Assembly: GCF_000174015.1 (NCBI RefSeq)
Contig: NZ_ACFE01000002.1
Location: forward strand, 226,430 to 290,429
Length of the DNA stretch: 64,000 nt
DNA from: Lancefieldella rimae ATCC 49626
GTDB lineage: Bacteria; Actinomycetota; Coriobacteriia; Coriobacteriales; Atopobiaceae
Reading direction: 5' to 3'
Part shown: positions 35,517-44,412 of the stretch, in pieces
Layout: every line of letters begins with the position of its first letter
Numbering within the stretch: position 1 is the stretch's first letter
Position numbers and translations under genes: made by a program
Notes under the pieces: model-generated
What the model saw: only the letters and a program-made list of their open reading frames with translations
Told to the model about the DNA's origin: nothing
Databases searched by the model: none

Positions 35517-37034
35517 TCAACAATTTTTGAACTGATAGCCGCCCATTTCATATCCGCCGTGGTGTGCCGAGAAGGTCGACGTTACATGGAGGGTGTCAAT
35601 ATCCATGGGGAACCAGCGGGTGGTGAGAGTGACTTCTCCGCCATTAACAAACAGCTCGACGACGGACGTGTCAACCATGAGACGGATGTCTTCGATCTTT
35701 CCCGCCGAAAGCGCTGAGAGCGGAAGGCGTCGCAGCGTGCGGAAACGACCTGCAGGTCCTAAAAACACGAGCTCAGCCGTATCTCCATGTACGACGAACT
35801 CAAGATCCGCGTTCAGCAGGAGGCGACCTTCGCCTTGAATGTTTTCGATACGAACGTCGCAGGTTCCGCCGGCAAATGAAGCGCCGCAGGCACCGTCCAT
35901 CGTAAACATGTCGTAGCTGGAAGAGCCCACAAAGCCGGAGGCTCCATGCGCGGCTTCCGCGGTAAAGGAGACGGCTTTGCCATGGAGTGCATCCATCTCT
36001 TCCACGGGCCATTGGCATACGCGACCGGCCTCGTTGAGCGAAAGTACACGCGGCATAGTGACGGTGTGAGCCCATTCACGTGTGGGAACGTCATACTGAA
36101 ATTCAATGTCAGGTACGCCAACCCAGCCGATCAGCAATGAGCGTCCTTTTTCATCCGTAAAGACTTGCGGCGCGTAGAAATCAAAGCCATAGTCAAGTTC
36201 AATGAAGGTACGCTCATCAATGCAGCGATACGGGGACTTTGCATCCATGAGGCTCTTGTCGCCCGCCATAAGGTCAATGAGCTTTCCTTCGAGGGCAAAG
36301 TATCCTGAGTTGTGGATGTTTTGGAAACGCAGATCCTCTTTTGATTTGCCTTGCGGGCAGACAAAAAGGAATTCGCGTCCGTCAAGCTGAACTAAATTCG
36401 GGCACTCCCACATATAGCCAAAGGCCTCTTTGGAGAGAGACGTGCAGCTGCCTTCCATCGTCCACGCATGACCATCGTCGGAGCGGTACAGCAACACGCA
36501 GCCGTGGTCATCCATGGTGCGGGCACCCAAGAGCATGTGGAGCGCACCGTCTTGTTCCCAGACTTTGGGATCGCGGACGTGGTTTGAACAGTAGGCGGGA
36601 TAGCCGGCATTGCCAAGCACCAGCTCCTTTGGGCCAAAGTTCAGACCGTCTTCGGTGACGGTGAGGGTTTCGTTGGCACGACGGCCGGAATAATCGTAGT
36701 CGTGGTCGCCTTCCTCAAGGAAGTTGCCCGTGTAGTAGCACCACATTTTGCCGCCTTTGATAAGCGCGCTGCCGGAGTATGATCCGTTCGCATCAAGCTC
36801 GCAATCAGGCATAATGGCGCCACCGCGGAATGTCCAGGTAATGAGATCGGGACTTGTCCAGTGTCCCCAGCCGTGACCGCGTTTGGGCCAGCGGGGGACA
36901 TACTGATGAAAGACGTGGTAGAGACCCTTAAAATAGCAGAGTCCGTTTGGATCGGTTATATTGCCGTTTGGTGCTTGCAGGTGATATTTCAAGCGCCAAT
37001 TATGCTTTGCGTCAAGGTTAATGAGCATTGCCAT
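35517..37034 (-). CDS. Second GH32 enzyme with variant TDPNG nucleophile motif
   Basis: A 505-residue GH32 protein, clearly diverged from the neighbouring one. The first motif reads NITDPNGLCYFKGLYHVFHQY: the usual Asn of NDPNG is Thr but the nucleophile Asp is kept. RDPKVW and WECPNLV are intact. No signal peptide. It lies between scrB and fructokinase on the same strand. A sucrose-6-P or fructo-oligosaccharide-phosphate specificity is likely; the two copies may divide substrates. GAGAGATG precedes the ATG at 37034. Confidence 0.88.
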   Translation of the reverse strand: MAMLINLDAKHNWRLKYHLQAPNGNITDPNGLCYFKGLYHVFHQYVPRWPKRGHGWGHWTSPDLITWTFRGGAIMPDCELDANGSYSGSALIKGGKMWCYYTGNFLEEGDHDYDYSGRRANETLTVTEDGLNFGPKELVLGNAGYPAYCSNHVRDPKVWEQDGALHMLLGARTMDDHGCVLLYRSDDGHAWTMEGSCTSLSKEAFGYMWECPNLVQLDGREFLFVCPQGKSKEDLRFQNIHNSGYFALEGKLIDLMAGDKSLMDAKSPYRCIDERTFIELDYGFDFYAPQVFTDEKGRSLLIGWVGVPDIEFQYDVPTREWAHTVTMPRVLSLNEAGRVCQWPVEEMDALHGKAVSFTAEAAHGASGFVGSSSYDMFTMDGACGASFAGGTCDVRIENIQGEGRLLLNADLEFVVHGDTAELVFLGPAGRFRTLRRLPLSALSAGKIEDIRLMVDTSVVELFVNGGEVTLTTRWFPMDIDTLHVTSTFSAHHGGYEMGGYQFKNC

Positions 37035-37069
37035 ACCGACATCTCTCTTTTCTCTACAAGAAAAAGGTT

Positions 37070-37126
37070 TTAGGAAAGAACGCTTTAAACAGCTTTCTGG
37101 CAGAACATGTTAGGAAAGAACGCTTT
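37070..37126. repeat. 17-base direct repeat at the 3' end of fructokinase
   Basis: TTAGGAAAGAACGCTTT occurs at 37070-37086 and again at 37110-37126, where it encodes the last codons and stop of the fructokinase. The near-palindromic core GAAAGAACGCTTTC also resembles a cre-type site. It is either a small tandem duplication of the gene end or a repeated regulator site. Confidence 0.7.
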
Positions 37127-38060
37127 CGACTTCATCAAGAGTAGGCATTGCAGGAATGCCTCCGCGCCTTCTGACACACAACGATGCCACGGCGTTTCCA
37201 AACCGCGCACACGTCTTAACATCTTCAAGCGAAATGTCTGCGACATCAGCTCCACTGTCCAAGAGCGCACACAAGAAACCGCCCCAAAATGAATCGCCTG
37301 CCCCGGTGGTGTCAACCGCCTCAACGGTGAAAGCGGGAACCATCGCAACACCCTCTTTGGTGGCCACGAGTACTCCTTCTCCACCGAGCGTTACGCAGGC
37401 CACCTTCACCCCCTTGGCGAGAAGTGCCTCAGCAGCTTGAGCAGGGTCATCATGCCCGGTGAGCAAAGTGGTTTCTTCCTCGTTAATCTTAACGAGGTCC
37501 ATGTATTCGACAATGGATTGCATCTGTACGCTTGCCACCTCCGGATTGTCCCAGAGGCTTGCGCGGTAATTTGGATCGTACGAAAGGATACAACCGGCGT
37601 TTTTTGCCGCTTTCAGGGCGGCAATGGTGGCGCTGCGCGCGGGTTCATCGGTGAGGGAGAGCGACCCTACGTGAAACACGCGGCTCTTCTCGATAATGTC
37701 CGTGCGAATTTCTTCCGGAGCTAGACGCGTGTCCGCGCCCGGTTTACGTGCAAAGGAAAACGTTCGCTCACCCTCTTCGGACAGCGCCACAAATGCGAGA
37801 GTGGTGAAGTAGTTGGGGTCGGTAATAAGGCCGTCACAGTTGACGTCGGTGGTTACAAGAGTGGCGCGAAGAAAATCTCCGTGCATGTCGGCTCCTACTT
37901 TGCCGATAAACGCCGTGCTCTTGCCAAGACGCTCAAGCGCCACCAGTACGTTTGCAGGTGCACCTCCGGGATTGCGTTCAAAGAGCTTCTGGCCGGCCGG
38001 AGAGATACCCGCGTCGGTGAAGTCAATAAGCAACTCGCCCAAAGCTGTGACAGAAAACAT
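37110..38060 (-). CDS. scrK: Fructokinase (PfkB family)
   Basis: A 316-residue ribokinase-like enzyme that phosphorylates the fructose freed by the GH32 hydrolases. The N-terminal GELLIDF and FERNPGGAPANV substrate motifs and the C-terminal catalytic DTTGAGDSFWGGFL are present. The gene sits between scrA and the hydrolases on the same strand. It starts at 38060, 45 bases after the PTS gene stop. Confidence 0.93.
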   Translation of the reverse strand: MFSVTALGELLIDFTDAGISPAGQKLFERNPGGAPANVLVALERLGKSTAFIGKVGADMHGDFLRATLVTTDVNCDGLITDPNYFTTLAFVALSEEGERTFSFARKPGADTRLAPEEIRTDIIEKSRVFHVGSLSLTDEPARSATIAALKAAKNAGCILSYDPNYRASLWDNPEVASVQMQSIVEYMDLVKINEEETTLLTGHDDPAQAAEALLAKGVKVACVTLGGEGVLVATKEGVAMVPAFTVEAVDTTGAGDSFWGGFLCALLDSGADVADISLEDVKTCARFGNAVASLCVRRRGGIPAMPTLDEVESVLS

Positions 38061-38105
38061 AAATGATCCCTTTGCCCTTCAGTTATGAAACGACCGGTCA
38101 GTGAG

Positions 38106-40190
38106 TTATGAAACGCTGATGAGCGTATCTCCTGCCTTGACGTCGGATCCCGTTTGACCTTCCACGGAGGCATAATCGTCGGTGTTGGTGATGACGACCA
38201 TGGTTGTGGTTGGCAGATTGGCTGCCTTGATGGTGCCAAGGTCCACGTCCATAAGCAGCGCACCCTTCTTGACCTTATCGCCGGCTGCGCATTTGACGGT
38301 AAACGGAGCGCCCTTAAGCGTAACGGTGTCAATGCCGATGTGAATGAGCACTTCCGTACCACTGTCGGAGAGCAAGCCGATGGCGTGTCCGGTTTCGGCG
38401 ACCATGGTGATCGAGCCGTCAACGGGCGAGAAGACCTTGCCTTCGGTAGGTTCAATGGCGGCTCCTTTACCCATGGCTTCGGAGGCAAAGACGGGGTCGG
38501 AAACTTCTGTCATGGCGATGGCCTTGCCGGACATGGGCGCGGCAATCGTGTCGGCACCTGCAGACGGAACGACGCCCTGGTTGCTTTCGGCGACCGAAGT
38601 GGCAACGGCAGCGGTTTGCTTTGCCGTTGCGGCTGTTGCGGCAACGACCTTCTCGATGTTGGGTTTTTGCTCTTCTTTGGTCTGAGTGATATCTTCTGCG
38701 TCCTTGTAAAGGGTCCAGGTAATTGCAAACGCTATGGCCGCGGCCACAAGAATGCAGATGGCGTATGCCACAGAGTGTCCCGTAGTGATGAGGAAGCCAA
38801 AGATGCCCGTGATGCCGTACGCGATGGAAACAACGCCGAGAATGGAGACAAGTGCGCCACCAACGGCTCCGCCAATCATGGCGGCGATAAACGGCTTCAT
38901 GCTGGGGAGGTTGACACCGTAGATGGCCGGCTCAGTGATGCCGAGGAAGCCGGAGATGCCGGAAGGAAGCGCAAGCTCCTTTTTCTTCATGCTGCGGGTC
39001 TTTACAAAGACCGCGAGGCAGGCGGCACCCTGCGCCACGTTGCAGCAGGAGATAATGGGATTGAAGTTGTCGATTCCGGTATTGGCAATGAGAGTTGCCT
39101 CAAGAGCATTGAACATGTGATGTACGCCAAGAACAACGGTTGCGGGATAGATGGCACCGACCAATGCTCCGCCGAGGCCAAAGGGTATGGCCAGCAGGAA
39201 CTGGAAGCCGATCATGACACCGTTTTCAATCCAAGAGAAGAGTGGGCCGATAACCGTGAGAGTGAGGACGCCGGTTACCAGTACGGTAACAAGAGGGGTT
39301 ACAAAGAGATCGAGCATATCGGGTACATGCTTGTGGAGCCATTTCTCCAGCATACACATGATGAAGACTGCAATGACCACGGGGATAACGTGTCCCTGGT
39401 ACCCTTGCAGAGTAACGTTATAGAAGCCGAAGAGCTGCACCTGCGGAATGCCGCCTGCTGCCATGATGGCGCTTGCGGTGGCATGGGCCGCATCTACGGC
39501 GGTGCCGGTTGCCGAGGAGAGCCATTGTGCCGCCGACTGCGATCCAACGATTTGGTACGCGGTATCGCCAAGCTGTTGCACGGCTCCGGGGATGCTCCAG
39601 GCATTCATAAGAGCCGTGTGGTTCATGATCATGCCTATAACGCCGCCGAGGAACTCGTTACCTCCAAAGACGCGGGCGGCAGAGAAGCCGATGAGAATCT
39701 GGAGAAATACGAAGGATGCGTTTGAGAACGTATGGATAAGAATGTACCAGCTGTTTGTTTCAAGGGCGCCACCCATGGCATTGTTGATGCCTTCGGTGAG
39801 ACCCATGAGAAGTCCGGATGCAACGATAGCGGGGATGATGGGAACAAAGACGTCACCCAAGGACTTAACGGCACGTTGGAATGGATTTGCCTTTGCCATG
39901 GCCGCTTCTTTGGCGGTGTCTTTTGATGAAGCGGAAATGTGTCCCTGTGCTACAAACTCATCAAAGACCTTATTGACGGTGCCGGTTCCATAAATAACCT
40001 GGAGCTGACCTGCCGCTTGAAAGCTGCCTTTAGCTCCGACAGCGTTATCGACGGCTTCCTTGTTTACCTTTGAATCGTCTGCGACAACAAGGCGAAGACG
40101 GGTTGCACAGTGAGCGGCAGAAACGATGTTGTCTGCTCCGCCGACCGCCTCCAAGATTTGCCGTGCCGCCTCTGCGTGATCAAGTGCCAT
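38106..40190 (-). CDS. scrA: Sucrose-type PTS permease, EIIBCA
   Basis: A 694-residue phosphotransferase permease with domains in order B (Cys in SAAHCATRLRLV, about residue 28), C (about 100-460; ten hydrophobic segments, GITEPAIYGVNLP) and A (about 540-690; active His in VLIHIGIDTVTLKG). It imports and phosphorylates sucrose, or a related disaccharide. An alanine-rich linker separates C from A. AAGGAGG precedes the ATG at 40190. It heads the scrA-K-hydrolase operon, controlled from the operator region just upstream. Confidence 0.94.
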   Translation of the reverse strand: MALDHAEAARQILEAVGGADNIVSAAHCATRLRLVVADDSKVNKEAVDNAVGAKGSFQAAGQLQVIYGTGTVNKVFDEFVAQGHISASSKDTAKEAAMAKANPFQRAVKSLGDVFVPIIPAIVASGLLMGLTEGINNAMGGALETNSWYILIHTFSNASFVFLQILIGFSAARVFGGNEFLGGVIGMIMNHTALMNAWSIPGAVQQLGDTAYQIVGSQSAAQWLSSATGTAVDAAHATASAIMAAGGIPQVQLFGFYNVTLQGYQGHVIPVVIAVFIMCMLEKWLHKHVPDMLDLFVTPLVTVLVTGVLTLTVIGPLFSWIENGVMIGFQFLLAIPFGLGGALVGAIYPATVVLGVHHMFNALEATLIANTGIDNFNPIISCCNVAQGAACLAVFVKTRSMKKKELALPSGISGFLGITEPAIYGVNLPSMKPFIAAMIGGAVGGALVSILGVVSIAYGITGIFGFLITTGHSVAYAICILVAAAIAFAITWTLYKDAEDITQTKEEQKPNIEKVVAATAATAKQTAAVATSVAESNQGVVPSAGADTIAAPMSGKAIAMTEVSDPVFASEAMGKGAAIEPTEGKVFSPVDGSITMVAETGHAIGLLSDSGTEVLIHIGIDTVTLKGAPFTVKCAAGDKVKKGALLMDVDLGTIKAANLPTTTMVVITNTDDYASVEGQTGSDVKAGDTLISVS

Positions 40191-40214
40191 GCGAGCCTCC
40201 TTGGTTGAACAATA

Positions 40215-40232
40215 TATGGAATCGTTCCCATA
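40215..40232. promoter_or_regulatory. LacI-type operator 1 in the scrA promoter
   Basis: TATGGAATCGTTCCCATA, a CG-centred imperfect palindrome 25 bases before scrA and overlapping the region expected downstream of the -10 box. Its twin lies 67 bases away. Confidence 0.7.
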
Positions 40233-40281
40233 GTTAAAATATAACAAATACTAAGCGTTTTTCATAGTACTTTCTTATATT

Positions 40282-40299
40282 TATGAAATCGTTCTCATA
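40282..40299. promoter_or_regulatory. LacI-type operator 2 upstream of scrA
   Basis: TATGAAATCGTTCTCATA, matching operator 1 at 15 of 18 positions. Centre-to-centre spacing of 67 bases would allow a repression loop. Between them AAGCGTTTTT at 40254 could be a half cre site. Confidence 0.7.
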
Positions 40300-40376
40300 T
40301 CGGAAATCAATATGATAAAAGCTTTGATAGCCCACCGAAACAGATGCCTGCAAAGAGGGCTATATGTGGGCGCACT

Positions 40377-41360
40377 TTAACGAGTCGAATTTCGCAAAAG
40401 AAGTTCATATCCCATTCGGATATCGCGGACAATCGTGTCTTCTTTGTCCATGGCACCAATGAGCATCTTGGCGGCTTCCATGCCGGAGGTCTTGTAGTGG
40501 TGATGTATGGTGGTAAGCGACGGAGTAATGACCTTGGAGAGATCGGAGTCTCCAACGCCGGTGACCTGTACGTCTTCGGGAACGCTTCGTCCAAATTCTC
40601 TGAGGCACGTAATGGCGCCAAAGGCGATTGAATCGCTTGCGCAGACGATGGTGTCCACTTCGGGGTAGACATCAAGCAATCGTTCGCAGGCGAGATAGGC
40701 TGCGTCAACGGAGAAATCCGATTCCATCTGTGCTTTTTTGGGCACTTCAAGGTTCTTCTCGGCGCACGCATCCAAGAACCCCGTGTGCCTGCTTTGACCT
40801 GCTGCGATATCGAGTTCGGTAACTCCAATGTAGGCAGGCTTGGTTCCGCGGTTGAGTATATGGGAGGTAATTTCACGTACGGCGTGGTAGTCATCGTGAT
40901 ACACACAGGAAAATCCGTCGAACGCCTGTCCAAGGACAATCAGCGGAATCCGGAGATTCTTCAAGGCGCGCTCGTGCTCCGGTGTCAGAATGGTTCCAAC
41001 CAAAATAATGCCGTCAACACGATCTTTTTCGGTAAAAACACGCAGGTAATCAATCTCTTTGTTTTCGCGATTATCGGTATTTGCCAAAAGCATCTGATAC
41101 TGGGATTCGTTGAACACCGAGGAGAGGCCGGCGACCATACGGGATACCGATGCCGAGTTAATTTTCGGAATGATGACCCCAATGAGATTCGTCTTTCCGG
41201 TACGGAGGATCTTTGCTTGTCGGGAGGGGATGTAGCCGGTTTCTTTTATGACGCGTGCAATGGCACGGCGCTTCTCGTCAGAGACATATCCGTCGTTGAG
41301 GTAGCGTGATACGGTAGCGCGAGAAACTCCTGCTAGTTTTGCTACGGTAGTGATGTCCAT
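40377..41360 (-). CDS. scrR: LacI-family regulator, probable sucrose repressor
   Basis: A 327-residue regulator with the LacI N-terminal headpiece (MDITTVAKLAGVSRATVSRY, YVSDEKRRAIARVIKETGY) and a periplasmic-binding-protein-like effector domain. It is transcribed on the same strand as scrA, upstream of it, and the gap between them holds two matching 18-base operators. It therefore probably represses scrA-scrK-GH32 until a sugar phosphate binds. The gene symbol is from context. Confidence 0.9.
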   Translation of the reverse strand: MDITTVAKLAGVSRATVSRYLNDGYVSDEKRRAIARVIKETGYIPSRQAKILRTGKTNLIGVIIPKINSASVSRMVAGLSSVFNESQYQMLLANTDNRENKEIDYLRVFTEKDRVDGIILVGTILTPEHERALKNLRIPLIVLGQAFDGFSCVYHDDYHAVREITSHILNRGTKPAYIGVTELDIAAGQSRHTGFLDACAEKNLEVPKKAQMESDFSVDAAYLACERLLDVYPEVDTIVCASDSIAFGAITCLREFGRSVPEDVQVTGVGDSDLSKVITPSLTTIHHHYKTSGMEAAKMLIGAMDKEDTIVRDIRMGYELLLRNSTR

Positions 41361-41461
41361 ATATCCTCACAAACAATGCGGCTGCGTAGGGCAGTAAGAC
41401 GTGCCGGTTTGGTATGTCTTTAGTATATAGTGAAGTGGCAACAGAGATGAATGGAGACCAT

Positions 41462-42736
41462 ATGCCTGAATACGAATCCAAACCACTGCCCGATGTCGTA
41501 GAGCGCTTTATGCGCTACGTGCAGATTGACTCACAGTCCGATCCCGAGCATGACGACGTTACTCCCTCAACGCCTCGCCAGCATGGGATGGCCCGTTACC
41601 TGGGAGAAGAGCTTACGTCGCTCGGTTGTACGGATGTTACCGTTGACGAGCACGCATATGTAACGGGAACGTTTCCCGCGTCGCCGGACGCTCAAAGTGC
41701 GCCTGCACTGATGCTCTGCTCGCACCTTGATTCCGTGATTGACGCACCCGCTGCGGGCATCAAGCCCCATATCGTCCACTACGAGGGTGGTAATTTGGTA
41801 GCAGGGGTTGTTGCGGGCGAGAAGATCGAAACCACCCCGGAGCAGGTTCCTGACCTGGAGAAGTTCGTTGGCATGGACATCGTTTGCTCTGACGGAAGCA
41901 CGTTGCTTTCAGCCGACGATAAAGCGGGCGTGGCTGAAATCTGCGCGTTACTCAAGCGTCTGTCCGACAATCCTGAGCTCAAGCACCCAACGCTCAAAAT
42001 TGCCTTTGTTCCGGACGAGGAGATTGGCCACGGCGCAGCTCTGCTCGACCTTGAAAAGCTTGGTGCGGCATACGGCTATACGGTAGACGGCGAGGCACTC
42101 GGCGAGTTCAATTATGAGTGCTTTACGGCATCGCAGGCAGACATCACGTTTACGGGTGTGATGGTGCATCCGGGTAGTGCCAAGGACGTTATGGTCAACG
42201 CCATTACCGTGGCATCCGAGTTCCAGCAGATGGTGCCCGCCTTTGAGCGCCCCGAACACACCGAGGGTCGCGAGGGCTTCTACCACCCCATCAACGTCGA
42301 GGGATCTGCCTCTGAGGTCAAGCTCTCCTACATCATCCGCGATTTTGACTCGGATATTTTTGATCGCCGCGAGCAGACCCTACGTGATATCGCCGCCTTC
42401 CTCAATACACGATATGGCGAGAATACCGTGCGTATTGAGATTCATCAGCAGTATCGCAACATGGCGGAGAAGTTCAAGGGATACGAGTTCCTTATCGACT
42501 ATGCACTTGCGGCAAATCGCGAGGTAGGCATTGAGCCGAATCCCGTACCCGCACGCGGAGGAACCGACGGAGCGCAGCTGACGTTCCGCGGACTGCCCTG
42601 TCCCAATATTGCGACGGGCGGCTATAATGCACATTCCATCCGCGAGTTTATTCCGGTTCCGAGTATGGAGGTTACCGTCGATCTGCTGGTGGCGCTGGTG
42701 GCTAAATTTGCTGACCGTGCCGACTGCCAGGGTTAG
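41462..42736 (+). CDS. pepT: Peptidase T (tripeptide aminopeptidase)
   Basis: A 424-residue M20B zinc peptidase that removes the N-terminal residue of tripeptides in the cytoplasm. Metal and catalytic residues are seen in LCSHLDSVID, LSADDKAGVAEI, PDEEIGHGA and DGEALGEFNYE, and RGGTDGAQLTFRGLPCPN is the C-terminal substrate motif. The start at 42 codons-spaced ATG 41462 is chosen because TGGAGACC lies just before it. It is divergent from scrR with a 101-base gap. Confidence 0.95.
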   Translation: MPEYESKPLPDVVERFMRYVQIDSQSDPEHDDVTPSTPRQHGMARYLGEELTSLGCTDVTVDEHAYVTGTFPASPDAQSAPALMLCSHLDSVIDAPAAGIKPHIVHYEGGNLVAGVVAGEKIETTPEQVPDLEKFVGMDIVCSDGSTLLSADDKAGVAEICALLKRLSDNPELKHPTLKIAFVPDEEIGHGAALLDLEKLGAAYGYTVDGEALGEFNYECFTASQADITFTGVMVHPGSAKDVMVNAITVASEFQQMVPAFERPEHTEGREGFYHPINVEGSASEVKLSYIIRDFDSDIFDRREQTLRDIAAFLNTRYGENTVRIEIHQQYRNMAEKFKGYEFLIDYALAANREVGIEPNPVPARGGTDGAQLTFRGLPCPNIATGGYNAHSIREFIPVPSMEVTVDLLVALVAKFADRADCQG

Positions 42737-42770
42737 TCAAGACAACCTTGCTTTAAGGGCATCTTTCTAC

Positions 42771-42876
42771 GAACGGTAGTAATTTAGCCGTGAGCGTTAT
42801 GAAGATGTCATTCACAGCGTATTATGTACCGTTCACGCCCTCGTTCTTCCTGTTCAAACATGGAGGAGCGAGGGTG
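42771..42876 (+). other. Structured intergenic region after pepT
   Basis: GAACGGTA (42771) and TACCGTTC (42827-42834) bracket an imperfect nested stem. A second stem CGCCCTCGTTCTTCC/GGAGGAGCGAGGGTG (42836-42876) follows directly. Neither has a clear T-run. It could be a terminator pair or a structured RNA; the rest of the 238-base gap shows nothing. Confidence 0.4.
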
Positions 42877-42974
42877 TAGCATAATTTCAGTAAGTGTTTG
42901 TTCTTTTTTTCAACAAACGGGTAGACTGATTAACAAAAGGTAACTACCCCTGAGAAGAGAAAGGAAGCGTTGCC

Positions 42975-43517
42975 GTGCAAACCATAATTCTTGCGCTTGT
43001 CATCATTGCAGCACCAATTGTGGCCGCACTTATGGAACGGGTGAGCAACGCGGGCCTTTCGGAGAGGCGACATAGCCATCACGATACCTATGTCGTCCCT
43101 GCATCTCTTACAAGGTCACTTGTTATTGACATGGCGCTTATGGCCATCATGGGCATTTCGCTCGGGGCTTTTTGTACCTGGGGAGTTTTTTCAGCGGATC
43201 CGTTTGTGGTTATGGCGTTTTTTGCAAGTTTTACGATGGTTATGTTTGTGGCGTGGTTTTTGTTGTCCCGCTATAAAGTCCAACTTTTTGACGAAGAAAT
43301 GATTGTCACTCCGTTTGTTGGTCCGGATATTACCGTGCAGTATTCAAACATCGAGCATATGGAATGGTCGGGAGCCCGTAAGGGTGCCGGGTTCAGGAAT
43401 CTGTCAATCTGGATTGACAACGAACCGGTAACCACTCTGTCGGGAATCATTGGTTTAGATCAGGTGCTTCTACGCATCGATCGTTTTGATGTTTTGGCGC
43501 ATGGGTCTACACTTTAG
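42975..43517 (+). CDS. Small membrane protein, possible bacterial PH-like domain
   Basis: A 180-residue protein of unknown function. One hydrophobic segment at the N-terminus (about residues 1-20) is followed by a His-rich polar loop (RRHSHHDTY), two more helices (about 50-95) and a soluble C-terminal half with alternating strands (VQLFDEEMIVTPFVGPDITV). That layout resembles small PH-domain membrane proteins, but I cannot confirm it. The start is a GTG at 42975 with AAAGGAAG upstream. Confidence 0.7.
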   Translation: MQTIILALVIIAAPIVAALMERVSNAGLSERRHSHHDTYVVPASLTRSLVIDMALMAIMGISLGAFCTWGVFSADPFVVMAFFASFTMVMFVAWFLLSRYKVQLFDEEMIVTPFVGPDITVQYSNIEHMEWSGARKGAGFRNLSIWIDNEPVTTLSGIIGLDQVLLRIDRFDVLAHGSTL

Positions 43518-43558
43518 GTGCTCATGCCGTTTGTGTGTTTATGCCAAAGGGGTTACCA

Positions 43559-44410
43559 GTGATTAAGCTTGTTCTTTCTGATATGGATAATACGCTCATT
43601 CCATTTGGCAACAGGCATCCGTCTGCGCGTACAAGAGCAGCGATTCATGATCTTCTCGATACCGGAGTACTTTTTGGCCCCGACACAGGACGCGACTACG
43701 TTGAGCTCATGCGCTTTTTTGCCATGGACGAGACTTGCTTTCAGACGGGCATCATTTCAACCGGCAAGCGCATTCGCGTGCGGGGAACCTACGTTTCGCA
43801 GACAATCATTCCGCACGACGTGTTATGCGGAGTGCACCGGGCACTGCTCGATGAGGCTGATAAGTTCTTGGTGTGTTATCCCCTTGAGACCAATCTTTTG
43901 AACCCCGCGTATGCCATCGGAGACATCAATCCGGATGACCTGGCTTTTTGCGAGAAGCGCTTCACGTTTAACGGCGCCATTGTGCCTGAGGTTCCCGACA
44001 TTGATTTTGTAGCCGCAACCATTGCGTGCATGGGTGGTCCAAAAGAGATGGAACGAACACGTCGGATTATTGCTCAGGCGTGCCCTGCCATTGATCTGGT
44101 GAGCCCGGTACCAAATTGGTTCGACGTTTTACCGAAAGGCGTTTCCAAGGCGTCCGGCCTAGAAGTTCTTCTCAAGGCAACCGGCTTCAGCTACGATGAA
44201 GTTGTTATTTTTGGTGACGCCGAGAATGATCTTGAGATCCTCAAAAAAGTTCCGTACTCGGTTGCGGTTGCCAATGCAACGCCGGAGGTGCTCCGTACCG
44301 CAAATTACGTGGTAGGAGCTTCAGAAGATGACGGCGTTGCGTGCGCGCTTGAGGAGATTACTCGTGCCACCAAGGCAGGGGAGATGCCTCGATTTTTGAT
44401 GGGGGAGTAA
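43559..44410 (+). CDS. HAD-superfamily sugar phosphatase, Cof-like (first of pair)
   Basis: A 283-residue HAD phosphatase of the Cof/IIB cap type. Motif I is LSDMDNTL (nucleophile Asp, though Asn replaces the usual Gly), with the Lys motif in PKGVSKASGLEVLL and motif IV FGDAENDLEIL. Start GTG 43559 has AAAGGGG upstream. The next gene, also HAD, starts two bases after its stop. Substrates of such enzymes are usually sugar phosphates or cofactor phosphates; none can be assigned here. Confidence 0.85.
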   Translation: MIKLVLSDMDNTLIPFGNRHPSARTRAAIHDLLDTGVLFGPDTGRDYVELMRFFAMDETCFQTGIISTGKRIRVRGTYVSQTIIPHDVLCGVHRALLDEADKFLVCYPLETNLLNPAYAIGDINPDDLAFCEKRFTFNGAIVPEVPDIDFVAATIACMGGPKEMERTRRIIAQACPAIDLVSPVPNWFDVLPKGVSKASGLEVLLKATGFSYDEVVIFGDAENDLEILKKVPYSVAVANATPEVLRTANYVVGASEDDGVACALEEITRATKAGEMPRFLMGE

Positions 44411-44412
44411 AA

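Noticed and set aside
38154..39725. 523-codon open frame antisense to the sucrose PTS gene
   Set aside because: Gly/His/Asp-rich translation with no fold-like pattern; it mirrors the codon structure of scrA on the other strand.
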